Positions 1-9,268 are shown, numbered from the stretch's first letter. The stretch: DNA of 64,000 bases from Roseiarcus sp963774195 (GCA_963774195.1 CAVZDY010000003.1:1426001-1490000); one strand, 5' to 3'. The notes: generated by a model not told the origin, from the letters alone. Numbers and translations: made by a program.

Positions 1-93
1 CGCGACGCCAAGCTCTACGAGATCGGGGCCGGCACTAGCGAAATCCGGCGCATGCTGATCGGGCGGGAGCTGTTCGCCAAGAGCGGCGGCTGA
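1..93 (+). CDS. Acyl-CoA dehydrogenase, C-terminal end only
   Basis: Reading from the first base gives 30 residues and a TGA stop at 91-93. The segment contains YEIGAGTSEIRR followed by MLIGRELF, the characteristic end of acyl-CoA dehydrogenases. In that family this part lies in the C-terminal helical domain near the FAD and the dimer interface. The enzymes oxidise acyl-CoA thioesters to enoyl-CoA and pass electrons to ETF. Substrate chain length cannot be judged from this fragment, and the rest of the gene lies before the window. Confidence 0.85.
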   Translation, partial: RDAKLYEIGAGTSEIRRMLIGRELFAKSGG

Positions 94-281
94 AGAGACT
101 GTCCTCGGACCGCGCTCTCGCGCATGGGACCGTGAGAACAAAGGCGCGGCCTACGTCGGGCAGGCCTGCGCCGGCCGACGCCCCCGCACCTTCTGGTTGC
201 ATTCGGCCAGTATATATATTAAAGCTCCAATAACCGTAATAATAATACGGAAGGACCGGTTTCCGACTGGTCCCGGGGGCA

Positions 282-854
282 ATGACAATGACTGAACAAA
301 TCAAGAGAAGCAGCCTGTTGGAGACGACAATTGCCGCCGCCAAGTCAGATACGGCGACCGTTTCATCCAAGGGTGAACCGCTTCGACGTCTGACCCACGG
401 CGTTTCACTTCGTCGTCTTGTCACGCACACGGACTACCGCGGATCCGTGACTGAGCTTTATGACCCAAGGTGGGATTTTCATCCCGATCCTCTGGTGTTT
501 TCCTATGTTTTCACGATCCGACCTGGCGTCGTGAAAGGTTGGAACCTGCATCAACGGCACGAAGATCGCTATGCTCTCCTGCAAGGCGAAATGGAGCTCG
601 TTCTCTACGATCCTCGGCCGGACAGTCCAACCTTCGGCGAAGCGTGCACGATCGCGCTGAGCGAACACGAGCGATGCCTCGTCAATGTCCCGATCAACGT
701 CTGGCATGCGGACCGAAACATCGGCAGTCGCGACGCGGTGGTCCTAAACTACCCGACTATTGCCTACGACCACGCGAACCCGGACAAGCTGCGGCTGCCG
801 CTCGACACCTCGCTCATTCCCTATCAGTTTCCTGACAACGTCATTGGCGGATGA
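282..854 (+). CDS. Cupin-fold sugar epimerase family protein (RmlC-like)
   Basis: This 190-residue protein resembles the dTDP-4-dehydrorhamnose 3,5-epimerase/cupin superfamily. The core runs from about residue 55 (VTELYDPRW) to about 165, with a histidine-containing cupin strand (GWNLHQRHEDRYALLQGEM) and a later NVWHADRN strand. These enzymes act on nucleotide-activated deoxysugars in the cytoplasm. A second in-frame ATG lies at 288 and no strong ribosome binding site separates the two. The stop codon overlaps the ATG of the downstream glycosyltransferase by four bases (ATGA), which indicates translational coupling and a role in surface polysaccharide synthesis. An AT-rich stretch with the inverted repeat CCGTA-N7-TACGG (234-250) lies just upstream. 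The exact sugar is unknown. Confidence 0.7.
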   Translation: MTMTEQIKRSSLLETTIAAAKSDTATVSSKGEPLRRLTHGVSLRRLVTHTDYRGSVTELYDPRWDFHPDPLVFSYVFTIRPGVVKGWNLHQRHEDRYALLQGEMELVLYDPRPDSPTFGEACTIALSEHERCLVNVPINVWHADRNIGSRDAVVLNYPTIAYDHANPDKLRLPLDTSLIPYQFPDNVIGG

Positions 855-2044
855 ATACGTCGTCGCCCCGCTTTTCGGTTCTGCTGCCGACGCATAATCG
901 TCCCGACGTCTTAGGCTTCGCCATAGCGTCGGTGCTTGCTCAGTCGGAGCCCGATTTTGAACTCTTGATCGTCGCCGACGGCTGCGTGGACAGCACTCGT
1001 GAGGTCGTCGGACGGTTCGATGATAAACGAATACGGTTCTTCGACCTGCCGAAGGCGCCCTACTACGGCTACGCGAACAGGAACGTCGCTCTCCGAGAAG
1101 CTCGGGGGCGAATTATCGCCTATGCGGCTCACGACGATTTACTCTTCCCCGACCATTTGGCGCTGATGGGTCAACTGATCGAGGGAAGCGGAGCCGCATG
1201 GGGATATAGTCGGCCCCTCTGGGTCACGACCGACGGAATCATCGTTCCTTATTGCACGAACCTGACCCTTGCCGATGAGACGAAGGACTTCCTCGCGAGA
1301 AATACGATCCCGGCGACGTGTGTCGCGCACACCCGGGACGCTCTCGAGGCCGCGAGCTTCTGGCCTGAGGATGTGCCCTCTGCCGCCGACTGGGTCGTCT
1401 GGAAAAGGATGCTCGGCATGAGCGGCTACCGTCCCGCCTATTTGCCGCAGCCGACGAACCTGCATTTCAGCGCGGATTGGAAACAATCGCGTTTCGCTGG
1501 CGTGATCGAGGTCGAAACGCTGGCTCGCATCGCCGAAAGCGCCAGCTGGTGGCCTACGGTTCTGCGCCACCCGCCCGCCGCGGAATCGGAGCAGGCGACC
1601 CTATGGCGCGCGATGGCGAACGGCGGCGCGGCTATGATCGCTGACATACGCGCGGCTGCGGAAACGGTGATCGATCGGATCGCGTGGTCAGCGATCCGCG
1701 ACTTGAAGCCCGCATTGGAAGCGGCGCTGGCGGCGAAGCAGCAGGCGGACGCGCGCGCCGAGGCCCTAAGGCACGAACTCACTTCGGCACGAGCAAGCGC
1801 AGAAGCTGCGGCTTTGCGGGGAGAGGCGAACGCGGAAACTTTGCGGCGAAAACTCTTAGCTGCTGAGCAAAAAGCAAGCGCCGCCGCGAGGCGGGAAGAG
1901 CGCGCCGCTGCGGAGTTGACGGCTGCCAAGCGACGAATCCAGGAGTTGAAAGCGAGCCCATCCTGGCGAGTGACTGCCCCCCTACGCGAGCTCTTCCGTC
2001 TTGCACGCAGGCTGCGCCTTATGGCCCCGATGAGAGCCGGCTGA
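851..2044 (+). CDS. Family 2 glycosyltransferase with C-terminal coiled coil
   Basis: Residues 7-110 form a GT-A nucleotide-sugar binding domain: FSVLLPTHNRPDVL at the N-terminus, the ADGCVDST loop, and HDD at 94-96 as the likely metal-binding DXD-type motif. Residues about 285-368 are an Ala/Glu/Arg-rich coiled coil. The protein ends with SPSWRVTAPLREL and a basic, weakly amphipathic tail. An SWRxTxPLR element after a coiled coil recurs in many polysaccharide glycosyltransferases. The gene overlaps the upstream epimerase-like gene by four bases, so the pair probably builds one surface glycan. The sugar donor and acceptor cannot be read from the sequence. Confidence 0.85.
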   Translation: MNTSSPRFSVLLPTHNRPDVLGFAIASVLAQSEPDFELLIVADGCVDSTREVVGRFDDKRIRFFDLPKAPYYGYANRNVALREARGRIIAYAAHDDLLFPDHLALMGQLIEGSGAAWGYSRPLWVTTDGIIVPYCTNLTLADETKDFLARNTIPATCVAHTRDALEAASFWPEDVPSAADWVVWKRMLGMSGYRPAYLPQPTNLHFSADWKQSRFAGVIEVETLARIAESASWWPTVLRHPPAAESEQATLWRAMANGGAAMIADIRAAAETVIDRIAWSAIRDLKPALEAALAAKQQADARAEALRHELTSARASAEAAALRGEANAETLRRKLLAAEQKASAAARREERAAAELTAAKRRIQELKASPSWRVTAPLRELFRLARRLRLMAPMRAG

Positions 2045-2179
2045 CGACGGGCCCGCGCTTGCCGACCTGCTCGCGACGCTTCGCGCGGGCCCTGCGCCCC
2101 CGCTCCCCGAAAATCTCGAGCCTCGACGGCCGGGTTTCGCGCGCCTATGTTTTACGGCCAAACGAACGCCAGTAGATCA

Positions 2180-2926
2180 ATGACAGTCTCCCCTCCCCGT
2201 CTCCGCTCGACGCTCGAAGCGCCTTTCCTCGCCGCCCCAGGCTCGGCCCCGGCGGAGTGGATCGTCGCGCCAGGCCTCACCGACTACGCATTCGCGCTCG
2301 ACGAGATGGAGACGCGGGCCGAGGCGATCGCGGAGGGGCGCGCGGCGGAGCGGGTCTGGCTCGTCGAGCATCCCCCGCTCTACACCGCCGGCACCAGCGC
2401 GAAGCCTGTCGACCTCCTCGACGCGCGCTTTCCCGTCTTCCGCGCCGGGCGCGGCGGCCAGTTCACCTATCACGGGCCCGGCCAGCGGGTCGCCTATGTG
2501 ATGCTCGACCTCAAGCGGCGGCGCCCCGACGTGCGCGCTTTCGTCGGCGCGCTGGAGACCTGGCTGATTGACGCGCTGCGCGCCTTCGACGTCACGGGCG
2601 AAACGCGCGAGACGCGGGTCGGCGTCTGGGTCGCGCGGCCCGACAAGCCGCGCGGGATCGACGGTTCGCTGGCCGAGGACAAGATCGCCGCGATCGGCAT
2701 CCGGGTGCGCCGATGGGCGTCGTTCCACGGCGTCGCGCTCAATGTCGCGCCCGACCTCTCGCATTTTCAAGGCATCGTCCCCTGTGGCATCGGCGAATCC
2801 CACTACGGCGTGACGAGCCTTCGCGATCTCGGGCGCGCCGCCTCGATGGCGGACGCCGACGCGGCGCTGCGCCTCGCCTTCGAGGCTCGCTTCGGCCCCA
2901 CGCTGGCAGTCGATCCTTCCTCGTGA
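2180..2926 (+). CDS. lipB: Octanoyltransferase LipB (lipoyl synthesis)
   Basis: LipB moves the octanoyl group from octanoyl-ACP to the lipoyl domains of 2-oxoacid dehydrogenases and glycine cleavage H protein. The family signature RGGQFTYHGPGQ is at residues 91-102. The catalytic pair is visible as Lys168 (EDKIAAIGI) and Cys202 (GIVPCGI). The ATG at 2180 gives 248 residues with a family-like N-terminus. A longer reading from 2147 adds eleven residues with no clear purpose. LipA is not adjacent. Full length and all key residues are present. Confidence 0.95.
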   Translation: MTVSPPRLRSTLEAPFLAAPGSAPAEWIVAPGLTDYAFALDEMETRAEAIAEGRAAERVWLVEHPPLYTAGTSAKPVDLLDARFPVFRAGRGGQFTYHGPGQRVAYVMLDLKRRRPDVRAFVGALETWLIDALRAFDVTGETRETRVGVWVARPDKPRGIDGSLAEDKIAAIGIRVRRWASFHGVALNVAPDLSHFQGIVPCGIGESHYGVTSLRDLGRAASMADADAALRLAFEARFGPTLAVDPSS

Positions 2927-3001
2927 CGCCGGCACGGCTGGCGGCCGCTCCGCTGTTGGCTTAGCGTCGCCCGACGCTCGGACTCTCTCGACAGGTCCCC
3001 C

Positions 3002-4496
3002 ATGTACGCCGGCCCTCACCAAGACCGCGACCGCATCGACGGGCTGGCGACCTTCGCGGCCGCCGCATTCCTCACCGGCATGGGGCTCGTCGCCACGCTC
3101 GCGCGCGTTGGCGCGCCCGATCGACTGGTCGAAGCGCTGGGGCCGCTCATCGCGCTCGTTGGCCTCGTCGTTATCGGCGCGCTGACGCGCACGGCGCGGC
3201 TGGCCGACTTCCTCGCCGCTCGCCGGGCGATTCCGGCGCTCTATGGCGGCCTCGCCTTCGCCGCGACGGCGGCCGGGCTCGTGCTCGCGCTCGAAGGCGC
3301 GCAGGGCAACCGCCTCCCCCTGCCCGGGCCAGCGGTTGCGGTCGGCCTGGCGATTGCAGCCCTGATCGTCGGCCCCCTGCTGCGCGCCGCCAACGCAAGC
3401 GCTGCCAGCGACATTCTGGCGACACGTTTTCCGGTCGCGCGCTGGCCGCTCGGCATCGCGATATGGGCGTCCGGCTTGCTCGCTGCGATCGCCGGCCTCG
3501 ACGCCGCCGTCGACATCATCGTCGCCCATGTCGGCCAGAGCCGGCGGGCGGCGGAGATCATCGTCGCGATCGCGTTGACGATCAGCGTCGTTCCGGGCGG
3601 CCTCAAAGGCCTCATTTGGACCGACGCGGCGAGCGCAGGCGGCGCGCTGGCGATTGCGGCGATCGGCGCCGGGCTGGCGTGGCTCGGCGGCGGAGACGCG
3701 GCGCAGGTTCCCGTCGCCGGCTGGCTCGCCGCGCCACAGGCGGCGAACGCGGCCTCGGCGATGTTGTTCGATACCGCCGTCGCACTGGGCGTTGGGGGGT
3801 TCTTCGCTTTTGTCCCGCCGGCGGTTGGCTCACCGCCAGGGCGCGCGGTGCGAACCGGGCTCTACGGTCTCCTTTTCGCCGCCATCGGCCTCATGCTCGC
3901 CGCCAGGGCGCTTGCCGCCTATTGGCCGGCGGCGGGCGCGGGCGCGGCTTCCGAGACCGCCGGCGCGCTCGTCGGCGCGGCGACCTGGCTGCCGGCGCTC
4001 GCGCTCGCCCGCGCCGGCGTGATCGGCGCGTCGCGCGCCTTCGGCGTCGACCTCGCCACCGCCTATAGCCGCCTCGCGGTGCTCGCGAGCGCGCGCATCG
4101 CGCGGGCGCGGCTGATGATGCTGGCGGTCATCGCGATTGCGACCGCGGCGTCGGACGCCCGGCTCTTCGACCCCTCCCGCGCCATCGCCCTGGCGCTGGC
4201 GCTCAATCTCGCGCTCGTCGCGCCGTCCCTCGCGCTCGCGGCGGCGACGCGATGGCGATCGCCCGCCGGTCTCGCCGCTTTGGCGGCCGGCCTGGCGGCG
4301 CTGGCTGAATTCTGCGCCCGAAATCGGCATGAAAGCGGCGCCGCACGAGATTCTCGTCAGCGGCCTCATCGCCGCCGCCACCGCGCTGATCGCGGGAGCG
4401 GCGGCCGGCGCGGGCTCCGCCTGGGTCTTCGGCTCCCAGCGTCGCCTCGTCCGCGCCGACCCCTTCAGCGACCTGCCGTTCGAGGCGAACGAATAG
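3002..4496 (+). CDS. Sodium:solute symporter-like membrane protein (apparent frameshift)
   Basis: The protein has about a dozen hydrophobic segments and a segment near residue 65 (ADFLAARRAIPALYGGLAF) that resembles the sodium:solute symporter family. The reading frame breaks at GAATTC (4307-4312). In the original frame the protein then turns into an arginine-rich tail ending at 4519. One base later it continues as a sensible last membrane helix (HEILVSGLIAAATALIAGA) and stops at 4496. Removing one T turns GAATTC into GAATC and gives a 497-residue product of normal family length. I read the break as an artefact at a GANTC site. An alternative is that the last 55 codons from ATG 4329 form a separate small gene. 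The substrate is unknown. Confidence 0.65.
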
Positions 4497-4502
4497 ACCG
4501 CC

Positions 4503-5321
4503 TCAGCCGAGCAGCTTGAGGCGCGCCTCCTCGTAAACGCGGCGATCGCCGGCGGCGATGATGCGCCCGCCCTTCGCGGCGTCCTCGCCGTCCCAGGTCG
4601 TGATGATCCCGCCCGCGCCCTTCACGATCGGCACGAGCGCGACGATGTCATGCGGCTTGAGGTTGGTCTCGATCACGAGATCGACGAAGCCGCCGGCCAG
4701 TGCGCAATAGGCGTAGCAATCGCCGCCATAGCGCGCGAGGCGCGCCTCTGCTTCGACGCGGCGATAGGCCTCGCGGTCCGCGTCGTCGTGAATGAGAGCC
4801 GGGTTCGTCGTCATCACCGTCGCCTCGGCGAGGCTGGCGCAGGCGCGCGCGTGAAGAGCGCGCGTCGACCAGTCGCTCGGCGGGACGTCGCCGCGCGAGG
4901 GAGCCAGGCAGCGCACGCGGGAGCGCTTGCCGTCGCCAAAATAACGTTCGCGCGTGAAAGGCTGCGACATCATGCCGTAGACCGGGGCGCCGCGGTGCAT
5001 CAGCCCGATCAACGTGCCCCACGTCGGCAGGCCGGAGATGAAGCTCTTCGTGCCGTCGATCGGATCGAGCACCCACACGTATTCCGCATCCGGTCGATCC
5101 TGCCCATATTCCTCGCCGATCACTCCATGCGCCGGGAAGGTTTGCGTGATAAGCCGCCGAATCGCCGCTTCTGCGCCGCGGTCAGCCTCGGTGACCGGAT
5201 CGAAGACGCCCCCGCGCGACTTATCCTCGGCGCCCATGGCGCTGCGGAAGAAAGGCAGAATCACCTCGGCGGAAACCTGAGCGAGGCGATCGACGAACGC
5301 GGCGAAATCCACTGCGGTCAT
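4503..5321 (-). CDS. hisN: Inositol-monophosphatase-family phosphatase, probably histidinol-phosphatase
   Basis: This 272-residue protein has the metal-binding motifs of the IMPase family: GEEYG near residue 69, DPIDGTKSF at 86-94, and GGDCYAYCALAGGFVDLVIE in the second half, including the Asp that activates water. The GDCYAYCALA form fits the HisN-type histidinol-phosphatases of alphaproteobacteria (histidine synthesis) better than SuhB or CysQ. Its 3' end faces the symporter gene six bases away. A suhB-type small RNA is encoded on the opposite strand upstream of its start, an arrangement that gave that RNA family its name. Inositol-1-phosphatase activity cannot be excluded. Confidence 0.82.
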   Translation of the reverse strand: MTAVDFAAFVDRLAQVSAEVILPFFRSAMGAEDKSRGGVFDPVTEADRGAEAAIRRLITQTFPAHGVIGEEYGQDRPDAEYVWVLDPIDGTKSFISGLPTWGTLIGLMHRGAPVYGMMSQPFTRERYFGDGKRSRVRCLAPSRGDVPPSDWSTRALHARACASLAEATVMTTNPALIHDDADREAYRRVEAEARLARYGGDCYAYCALAGGFVDLVIETNLKPHDIVALVPIVKGAGGIITTWDGEDAAKGGRIIAAGDRRVYEEARLKLLG

Positions 5322-5525
5322 GTCGAGCGCCCCGTGAGGGGGAAGAAGAATTGTGCGTGACGCATATCAGATATTCCTATTCCTAATAGGCAAGTCGGCG
5401 GGAAACCAGTTGAAGCCCCCGTAAATCCTTGCAGTTTCGAGACCAACCCCTTCATACGCGTGTCGGCGCACTGTTGCGGAAACGTCGCACACCGTGCATT
5501 CGCCATTGGACCCCACAGAAATATC

Positions 5526-5556
5526 TTGCATTCGCTGCGGCGCAAGAACATATTAT
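5526..5556 (+). promoter_or_regulatory. Candidate promoter of the suhB/alpha-r8 type small RNA
   Basis: TTGCAT (5526-5531) and CATATT (5549-5554) are spaced 17 bases apart and would start transcription near 5562. The position fits the predicted small RNA that ends at a terminator at 5648. The assignment comes from motif inspection only. Confidence 0.4.
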
Positions 5557-5561
5557 TGCGG

Positions 5562-5648
5562 TGCGGCATGACCTGCCGCATATGCCCTCCTTGGGCGTTT
5601 CCTCCCTAAACTCAAGGCCGCCGTGGCAACATGGCGGCCTCCTTTTTC
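5562..5648 (+). ncRNA. suhB/mmgR (alpha-r8) family small RNA candidate
   Basis: The transcript would be about 85 nucleotides. It contains CCTCCTTGGGCG followed by TTTCCTCCCT (5598-5607), the anti-Shine-Dalgarno-like motif that I recall as the conserved loop of the alpha-r8 (mmgR/suhB) RNAs of rhizobia. It ends in a perfect GC-rich hairpin with a T tract. It lies upstream of, and points away from, an IMPase-family gene, as in the family's namesake locus. In Sinorhizobium, mmgR limits polyhydroxybutyrate accumulation. The same role here is only an inference. No protein-coding frame in 5322-5674 is convincing. Confidence 0.7.
5615..5648 (+). terminator. Rho-independent terminator of the small RNA
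   Basis: The perfect inverted repeat AGGCCGCC (5615-5622) and GGCGGCCT (5633-5640) is followed by CCTTTTTC. The T tract is on the plus strand, so it serves the small RNA rather than the minus-strand gene that ends at 5675. Confidence 0.85.
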
Positions 5649-5674
5649 TGGCCTTGGTCCGCTTGCCCAGCGGA

Positions 5675-6556
5675 TCACTCCGCCGCCAGACGCCCCCCTT
5701 CCGCGATCCGCGCCATTAGCGCCTCCGCCGCGGCGAACAGAGCCTCGCTGAGCGTCCCTGCCCGATCGAGCTTCACGATGCGGCGCTCGTCCATGTAGAG
5801 CGCACGGTTGATCTCGATCTGCACCGCATGCCGCGCGCTCGCGGGCGAGCCGTAATGTTCGGTGATGAATCCGCCAGCGTAAGGCTTGTTTCGACGCACC
5901 CGATAGCCCCGTTCGAGCAACGCCGATTCGAGCGCGTCGACGATCCAGCCGGCGGCGCTGGTGCCGAAGCGATCGCCGAGCACGATGTCGAGCGGGCCGC
6001 CCTCGGCGAGCGTCGAAGGCATCGAATGGCAATCGATCAAGACGGTCAAACCAAAGCGCGCGCGGGCCCGTTCGATCAGTTCGCCGAGCCGCTCGTGGTA
6101 GGGCCGGTGGAAAGCCGCAATTCGACCAAGGCCGTCGGCGACCGGCATTCGCCCGCGATAGATCGGCTGCGTGTCGCCGACGACGCGGGGGATGACGCCA
6201 AGCCCCGCCGCCACGCGCAGCGAGCGGGTGTTGGCGAACGCCGGCAGCGGTCCCTCGAACATTTGCGGGTCGAGCTCGAAGGGCTCCCGATTGAGATCGA
6301 GAAAGGCGCGCGGGAAGTGCGCCCGCAACAACGGGGCGCCGAGCGCGACGCAGGGCAGAAAGAGTTCGTCGACGAACGCATCTTCCGAGCGCCGCAGCGC
6401 GAACGGATCGAGCCGCGAAGCGGCGAGAAAGCGCTTGGGATAGCGAGCGCCGGAATGCGGCGAATTGAACACGACCGGCGCGGTGAGGACGCACGGCTCA
6501 ACGACGTCGAACGGCGGCTGCAATTCCTCGTCTTCCGCCCAGTCCTCTGCGCTCAT
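5675..6556 (-). CDS. N-formylglutamate amidohydrolase family protein
   Basis: The 293-residue product matches the N-formylglutamate amidohydrolase (FGase) family: FNSPHSGARYP near residue 31, then the Arg/Asp-rich segment FLDLNREPFELDP, then LIDCHSMPS as a metal-ligand motif, and EINRALYMDE near the C-terminus. The family hydrolyses N-formyl-L-glutamate to glutamate and formate in histidine degradation, though many alphaproteobacterial members are unlinked to hut genes, as here. The gene is divergent from cpdR, with 164 bases between the two starts. The substrate is therefore not proven by context. Confidence 0.85.
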   Translation of the reverse strand: MSAEDWAEDEELQPPFDVVEPCVLTAPVVFNSPHSGARYPKRFLAASRLDPFALRRSEDAFVDELFLPCVALGAPLLRAHFPRAFLDLNREPFELDPQMFEGPLPAFANTRSLRVAAGLGVIPRVVGDTQPIYRGRMPVADGLGRIAAFHRPYHERLGELIERARARFGLTVLIDCHSMPSTLAEGGPLDIVLGDRFGTSAAGWIVDALESALLERGYRVRRNKPYAGGFITEHYGSPASARHAVQIEINRALYMDERRIVKLDRAGTLSEALFAAAEALMARIAEGGRLAAE

Positions 6557-6720
6557 TGCGACCCGTACTCCTCAGGCGCCCTTCGGCGCAGCTTTTATCA
6601 TAAACGTAATCGCGCCTTACCTCGAAAGGCGAGACGCAATAAAGTCACATCGCCTTCACTCGGCCTTCACTCGTTTTTTACCCGATGCAGGCGATATTGG
6701 CGACATATAGAGGACTCTTG

Positions 6721-7104
6721 ATGAACCCGCCGGCTGAAACGACCTCCCGAATTCTCCTTGCCGAAGACGACGGCGACATGCGTCGTTTCCTGGTCAAGGC
6801 GCTACAGAACGCCGGCTACAGCGTCGCCTCCTTCGACAACGGCTTATCCGCCTATAATCGCCTGCGCGAGGAGCCGTTCGAACTGCTGCTGACCGACATC
6901 GTCATGCCGGAGATGGACGGCATCGAACTGGCGCGCCGGGCGACCGAGCTCGATCCGGAGATCAAAGTGATGTTCATCACGGGCTTCGCCGCGGTCGCGC
7001 TCAATCCCGACAACAAAGCGCCGCGGGACGCCCGGGTTCTCTCCAAGCCGTTCCACCTGCGCGACCTCGTCAACGAGGTCCAGCGGCTGTTGCAAGCCGC
7101 CTAA
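6721..7104 (+). CDS. cpdR: CpdR, single-domain response regulator of ClpXP proteolysis
   Basis: This 127-residue receiver-only protein has the acidic pocket AEDDGDM (residues 14-20), the phospho-acceptor Asp59 in LLTDIVMPEMDG, Thr/Ser in MFITGFAA and the Lys of LSKPFH. The central stretch from NRLREEPFELLLTDIV onward matches CpdR closely. In Caulobacter, unphosphorylated CpdR primes ClpXP to degrade cell-cycle substrates. The CckA-ChpT relay phosphorylates and inactivates it. The ATG at 6721 is preferred over 6685 because the receiver domain begins right after it. The protein ends in Ala-Ala, which could serve as a ClpXP degron. No relay partners are in the window. Confidence 0.9.
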   Translation: MNPPAETTSRILLAEDDGDMRRFLVKALQNAGYSVASFDNGLSAYNRLREEPFELLLTDIVMPEMDGIELARRATELDPEIKVMFITGFAAVALNPDNKAPRDARVLSKPFHLRDLVNEVQRLLQAA

Positions 7105-7265
7105 AGTCGCCTCGCCGGGCGCCGGGCTTACGCGGCGCGAAGCTTCCGCTTATGTTTCTCCGCGATGAAGCGCGGCGGTCGGCGCGGGCCATAGCCTCGA
7201 CGTCGACGTGTTCGCGGGCGATTCGCCCGCGTGCCGACATGCAAGCCGCGCAAACGGAGGCACGA

Positions 7266-8790
7266 ATGTCCAATGGACGTCGCTCCCTCGTGGTTCTTGC
7301 GTTCGGCGCGCTCTTAGCCGCGAGCCCGCTCGGCGTCGCTTCGGCTCAGGAGCGCCCCGCCGCCGCCCGCGAAGCCAAGCCGCAGCCGCCCGCGGGACCG
7401 TCGCTGCCGGCCGACGTCACCTCGGCCTTTACGCTGAATCTCGGCGGCCGCAACCTCGCCTTCAAAGCGACCGCCGGATCGATCCGCCTGAACGACGACA
7501 ACGGCGCGTTGCAAGCCGAGATCGCCTACGTCGCCTATCGAACTCGACGGCGCCGACGTCGCCAAGCGGCCTGTGACCTTCGCCATCAACGGCGGTCCCG
7601 GCGCCGCGTCGGCCTGGCTACAACTCGGGGCAATCGGGCCGTGGCGATTGCCGATGCAAAATCTGTCGCCCTCCGCGCCGCCCGTCCTGGTCGACAACGC
7701 CGAGACCTGGCTCGACTTCACCGATCTCGTCTTCATCGACCCGCCGGGAACCGGCTACAGCAGAATCGTCGGCGGCGACGGAGCGAAGAAGCGCCTATGG
7801 TCGATCGACGGGGACATCGACGCGCTGAGCGTCGTCATTCGGCGCTGGCTCACGGCCAACGAGCGCCTCGCTTCGCCGAAGTTCGTCGTCGGCGAAAGCT
7901 ATGGCGGCTTTCGCGGGCCCCGGCTCGCCGAGCGCCTCGCCTCCAACGACGGGGTCGGGGTGAGGGGCCTCATCCTCATCTCGCCGGTGCTGGATTTCGG
8001 CTCCTACGTGGACGGGCTGAACAATCCCTTCCCGTTGCTCACCCGCCTTCCCTCCTACGCCGCGGCCTATCGGGAGAGAAGCGGGCCAGTCGCGCGCAGC
8101 GACCTCGCCGACGTCGAGCGCTACGCGGTCGGCGACTATCTCGCCGACTGGCTGCGCGGCCCGCGCGACCAAGCCGCGGTCGAGCGCCGCGAGCAGCGCG
8201 TCGCGGCCCTGACAGGCATGGATCCGGCCACCGTGCGCCGGCTAGGCGGCGCAATCGACAAGGACGAATTTCTCCACGAATTCGAACGCTCGCAAGGCAA
8301 GGTTGTCGCCTTCTACGACGCGACGATCGCCGCCTACGATCCGTTTCCCGCCGCCTATCGCGACCGAGCGCTCGATCCCGTCCTCCCTGGCTACGAGGGC
8401 CCATTCACGAGCGCGATCGTCGACCTCTACGCCAGGAAGCTCGGCTGGAAGGTCGAGGAGCGCTACGAACTGCTGAACGAGGAGGTCGATCGCAACTGGA
8501 ATTGGGGCTCGCGGCTCAATCCGCCCGAGTCGATCACCGCGCTGCGGCGGATGCTGGCGCTCGACCCGCATTTCCGCGTTCTCGTCAGCCATGGCCTAAC
8601 CGACGTCCAGACGCCCTATCTGGCCACTCAGCTCCAACTCGACCAAATCCCTGACTATGGGCCGCAAGGCCGCCTCATTCTCAAGGTCTACCCAGGCGGC
8701 CATATGCACTACAGCCGTGACGATACGCGCAAGGCGATGCGCGACGACGCGAAACGACTAATCGAGCGCGACGAGACCGCCGAGCCGTAA
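7266..8790 (+). CDS. Secreted S10 family serine carboxypeptidase-like protein (apparent frameshift)
   Basis: The ATG at 7266 follows a good ribosome binding site (GGAGG) and starts a signal peptide ending near ASAQ. The body has the S10 features: NGGPGAAS oxyanion region, DPPGTGYS, nucleophile in GESYGG, Asp in HGLTDVQTPY and His in PGGHMHY. The frame breaks at GAACTC (7540-7545). Dropping one A gives GACTC and the expected AYRLDGADVAKRPVTF, and the gene becomes 507 codons long without interruption. The enzyme should be periplasmic and remove C-terminal residues from peptides. Neighbouring genes do not suggest a specific substrate. Confidence 0.8.
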
Positions 8791-8882
8791 ACCAAAACCG
8801 GAAAGACCTGCGTCGCCCTGGAATATTTTCTCTACGGTCGCCCTTGACGGGCTTTGCGGCGCCCCCTATCTCCCGGTCGCCG

Positions 8883-8909
8883 TTAGCACTCTTCCATGAC
8901 GAGTGCTAA
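8883..8909. promoter_or_regulatory. CIRCE operator (HrcA binding site) of groESL
   Basis: The sequence is the exact consensus TTAGCACTC, nine bases (TTCCATGAC), GAGTGCTAA. It ends 71 bases before the groES ATG. CIRCE is bound by the repressor HrcA, which is encoded in this window at 40542-41633. GroEL is known to stabilise HrcA, giving a feedback loop. Confidence 0.98.
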
Positions 8910-8980
8910 CGGCAAGGGAGCCTCATTCCGGCCCGCCGGATTACACGCGCGGGCAAACTCGAGAGAGGAAGCAGAATCTC

Positions 8981-9268
8981 ATGAATTTCCGTCCCCTGCA
9001 TGACCGTGTCGTCGTTCGCCGTCTCGAAGGCGAAGAGAAGACGAAGGGCGGCATCATCATCCCGGACACCGCGAAGGAGAAGCCGCAAGAGGGCGAGATC
9101 GTCGCCGTTGGGCCCGGCGCCCGCGACGAGACTGGCAAGCTCGTTCCGCTCGACGTCAAGAAGGGCGACAAGGTGCTGTTCGGCAAGTGGAGCGGCACCG
9201 AGGTGAAGATCGGCGGTCAGGACCTCCTGATCATGAAGGAATCCGACATCATGGGCGTGATCGCCTAA
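8981..9268 (+). CDS. groES: Co-chaperonin GroES
   Basis: This 95-residue protein forms the heptameric lid of the GroEL folding chamber. It starts with NFRPLHDRVVVRRLE, has the mobile loop EEKTKGGIIIPDTAKEK, and ends with LLIMKESDIMGVIA. The start at 8981 follows GAGAGAGGAAG. A longer reading from 8903 would run through the CIRCE operator and is rejected. It is 58 bases upstream of groEL in one operon controlled by the CIRCE element. Confidence 0.98.
   Translation: MNFRPLHDRVVVRRLEGEEKTKGGIIIPDTAKEKPQEGEIVAVGPGARDETGKLVPLDVKKGDKVLFGKWSGTEVKIGGQDLLIMKESDIMGVIA

Noticed and set aside
2177..3529. A 450-codon minus-strand open frame over lipB and the symporter
   Set aside because: It lies opposite two real genes and shows the Arg/Asp-rich composition of a shadow frame.
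5318..5719. Short open frames on both strands over the small RNA region
   Set aside because: No ribosome binding site or family sequence. The region is better explained by the small RNA and its terminator.
7206..7228. Hairpin CGCGGGCG-ATT-CGCCCGCG between cpdR and the S10 gene as a terminator
   Set aside because: No T run follows, and it lies close to the next gene's start. It could be a terminator only by guess.
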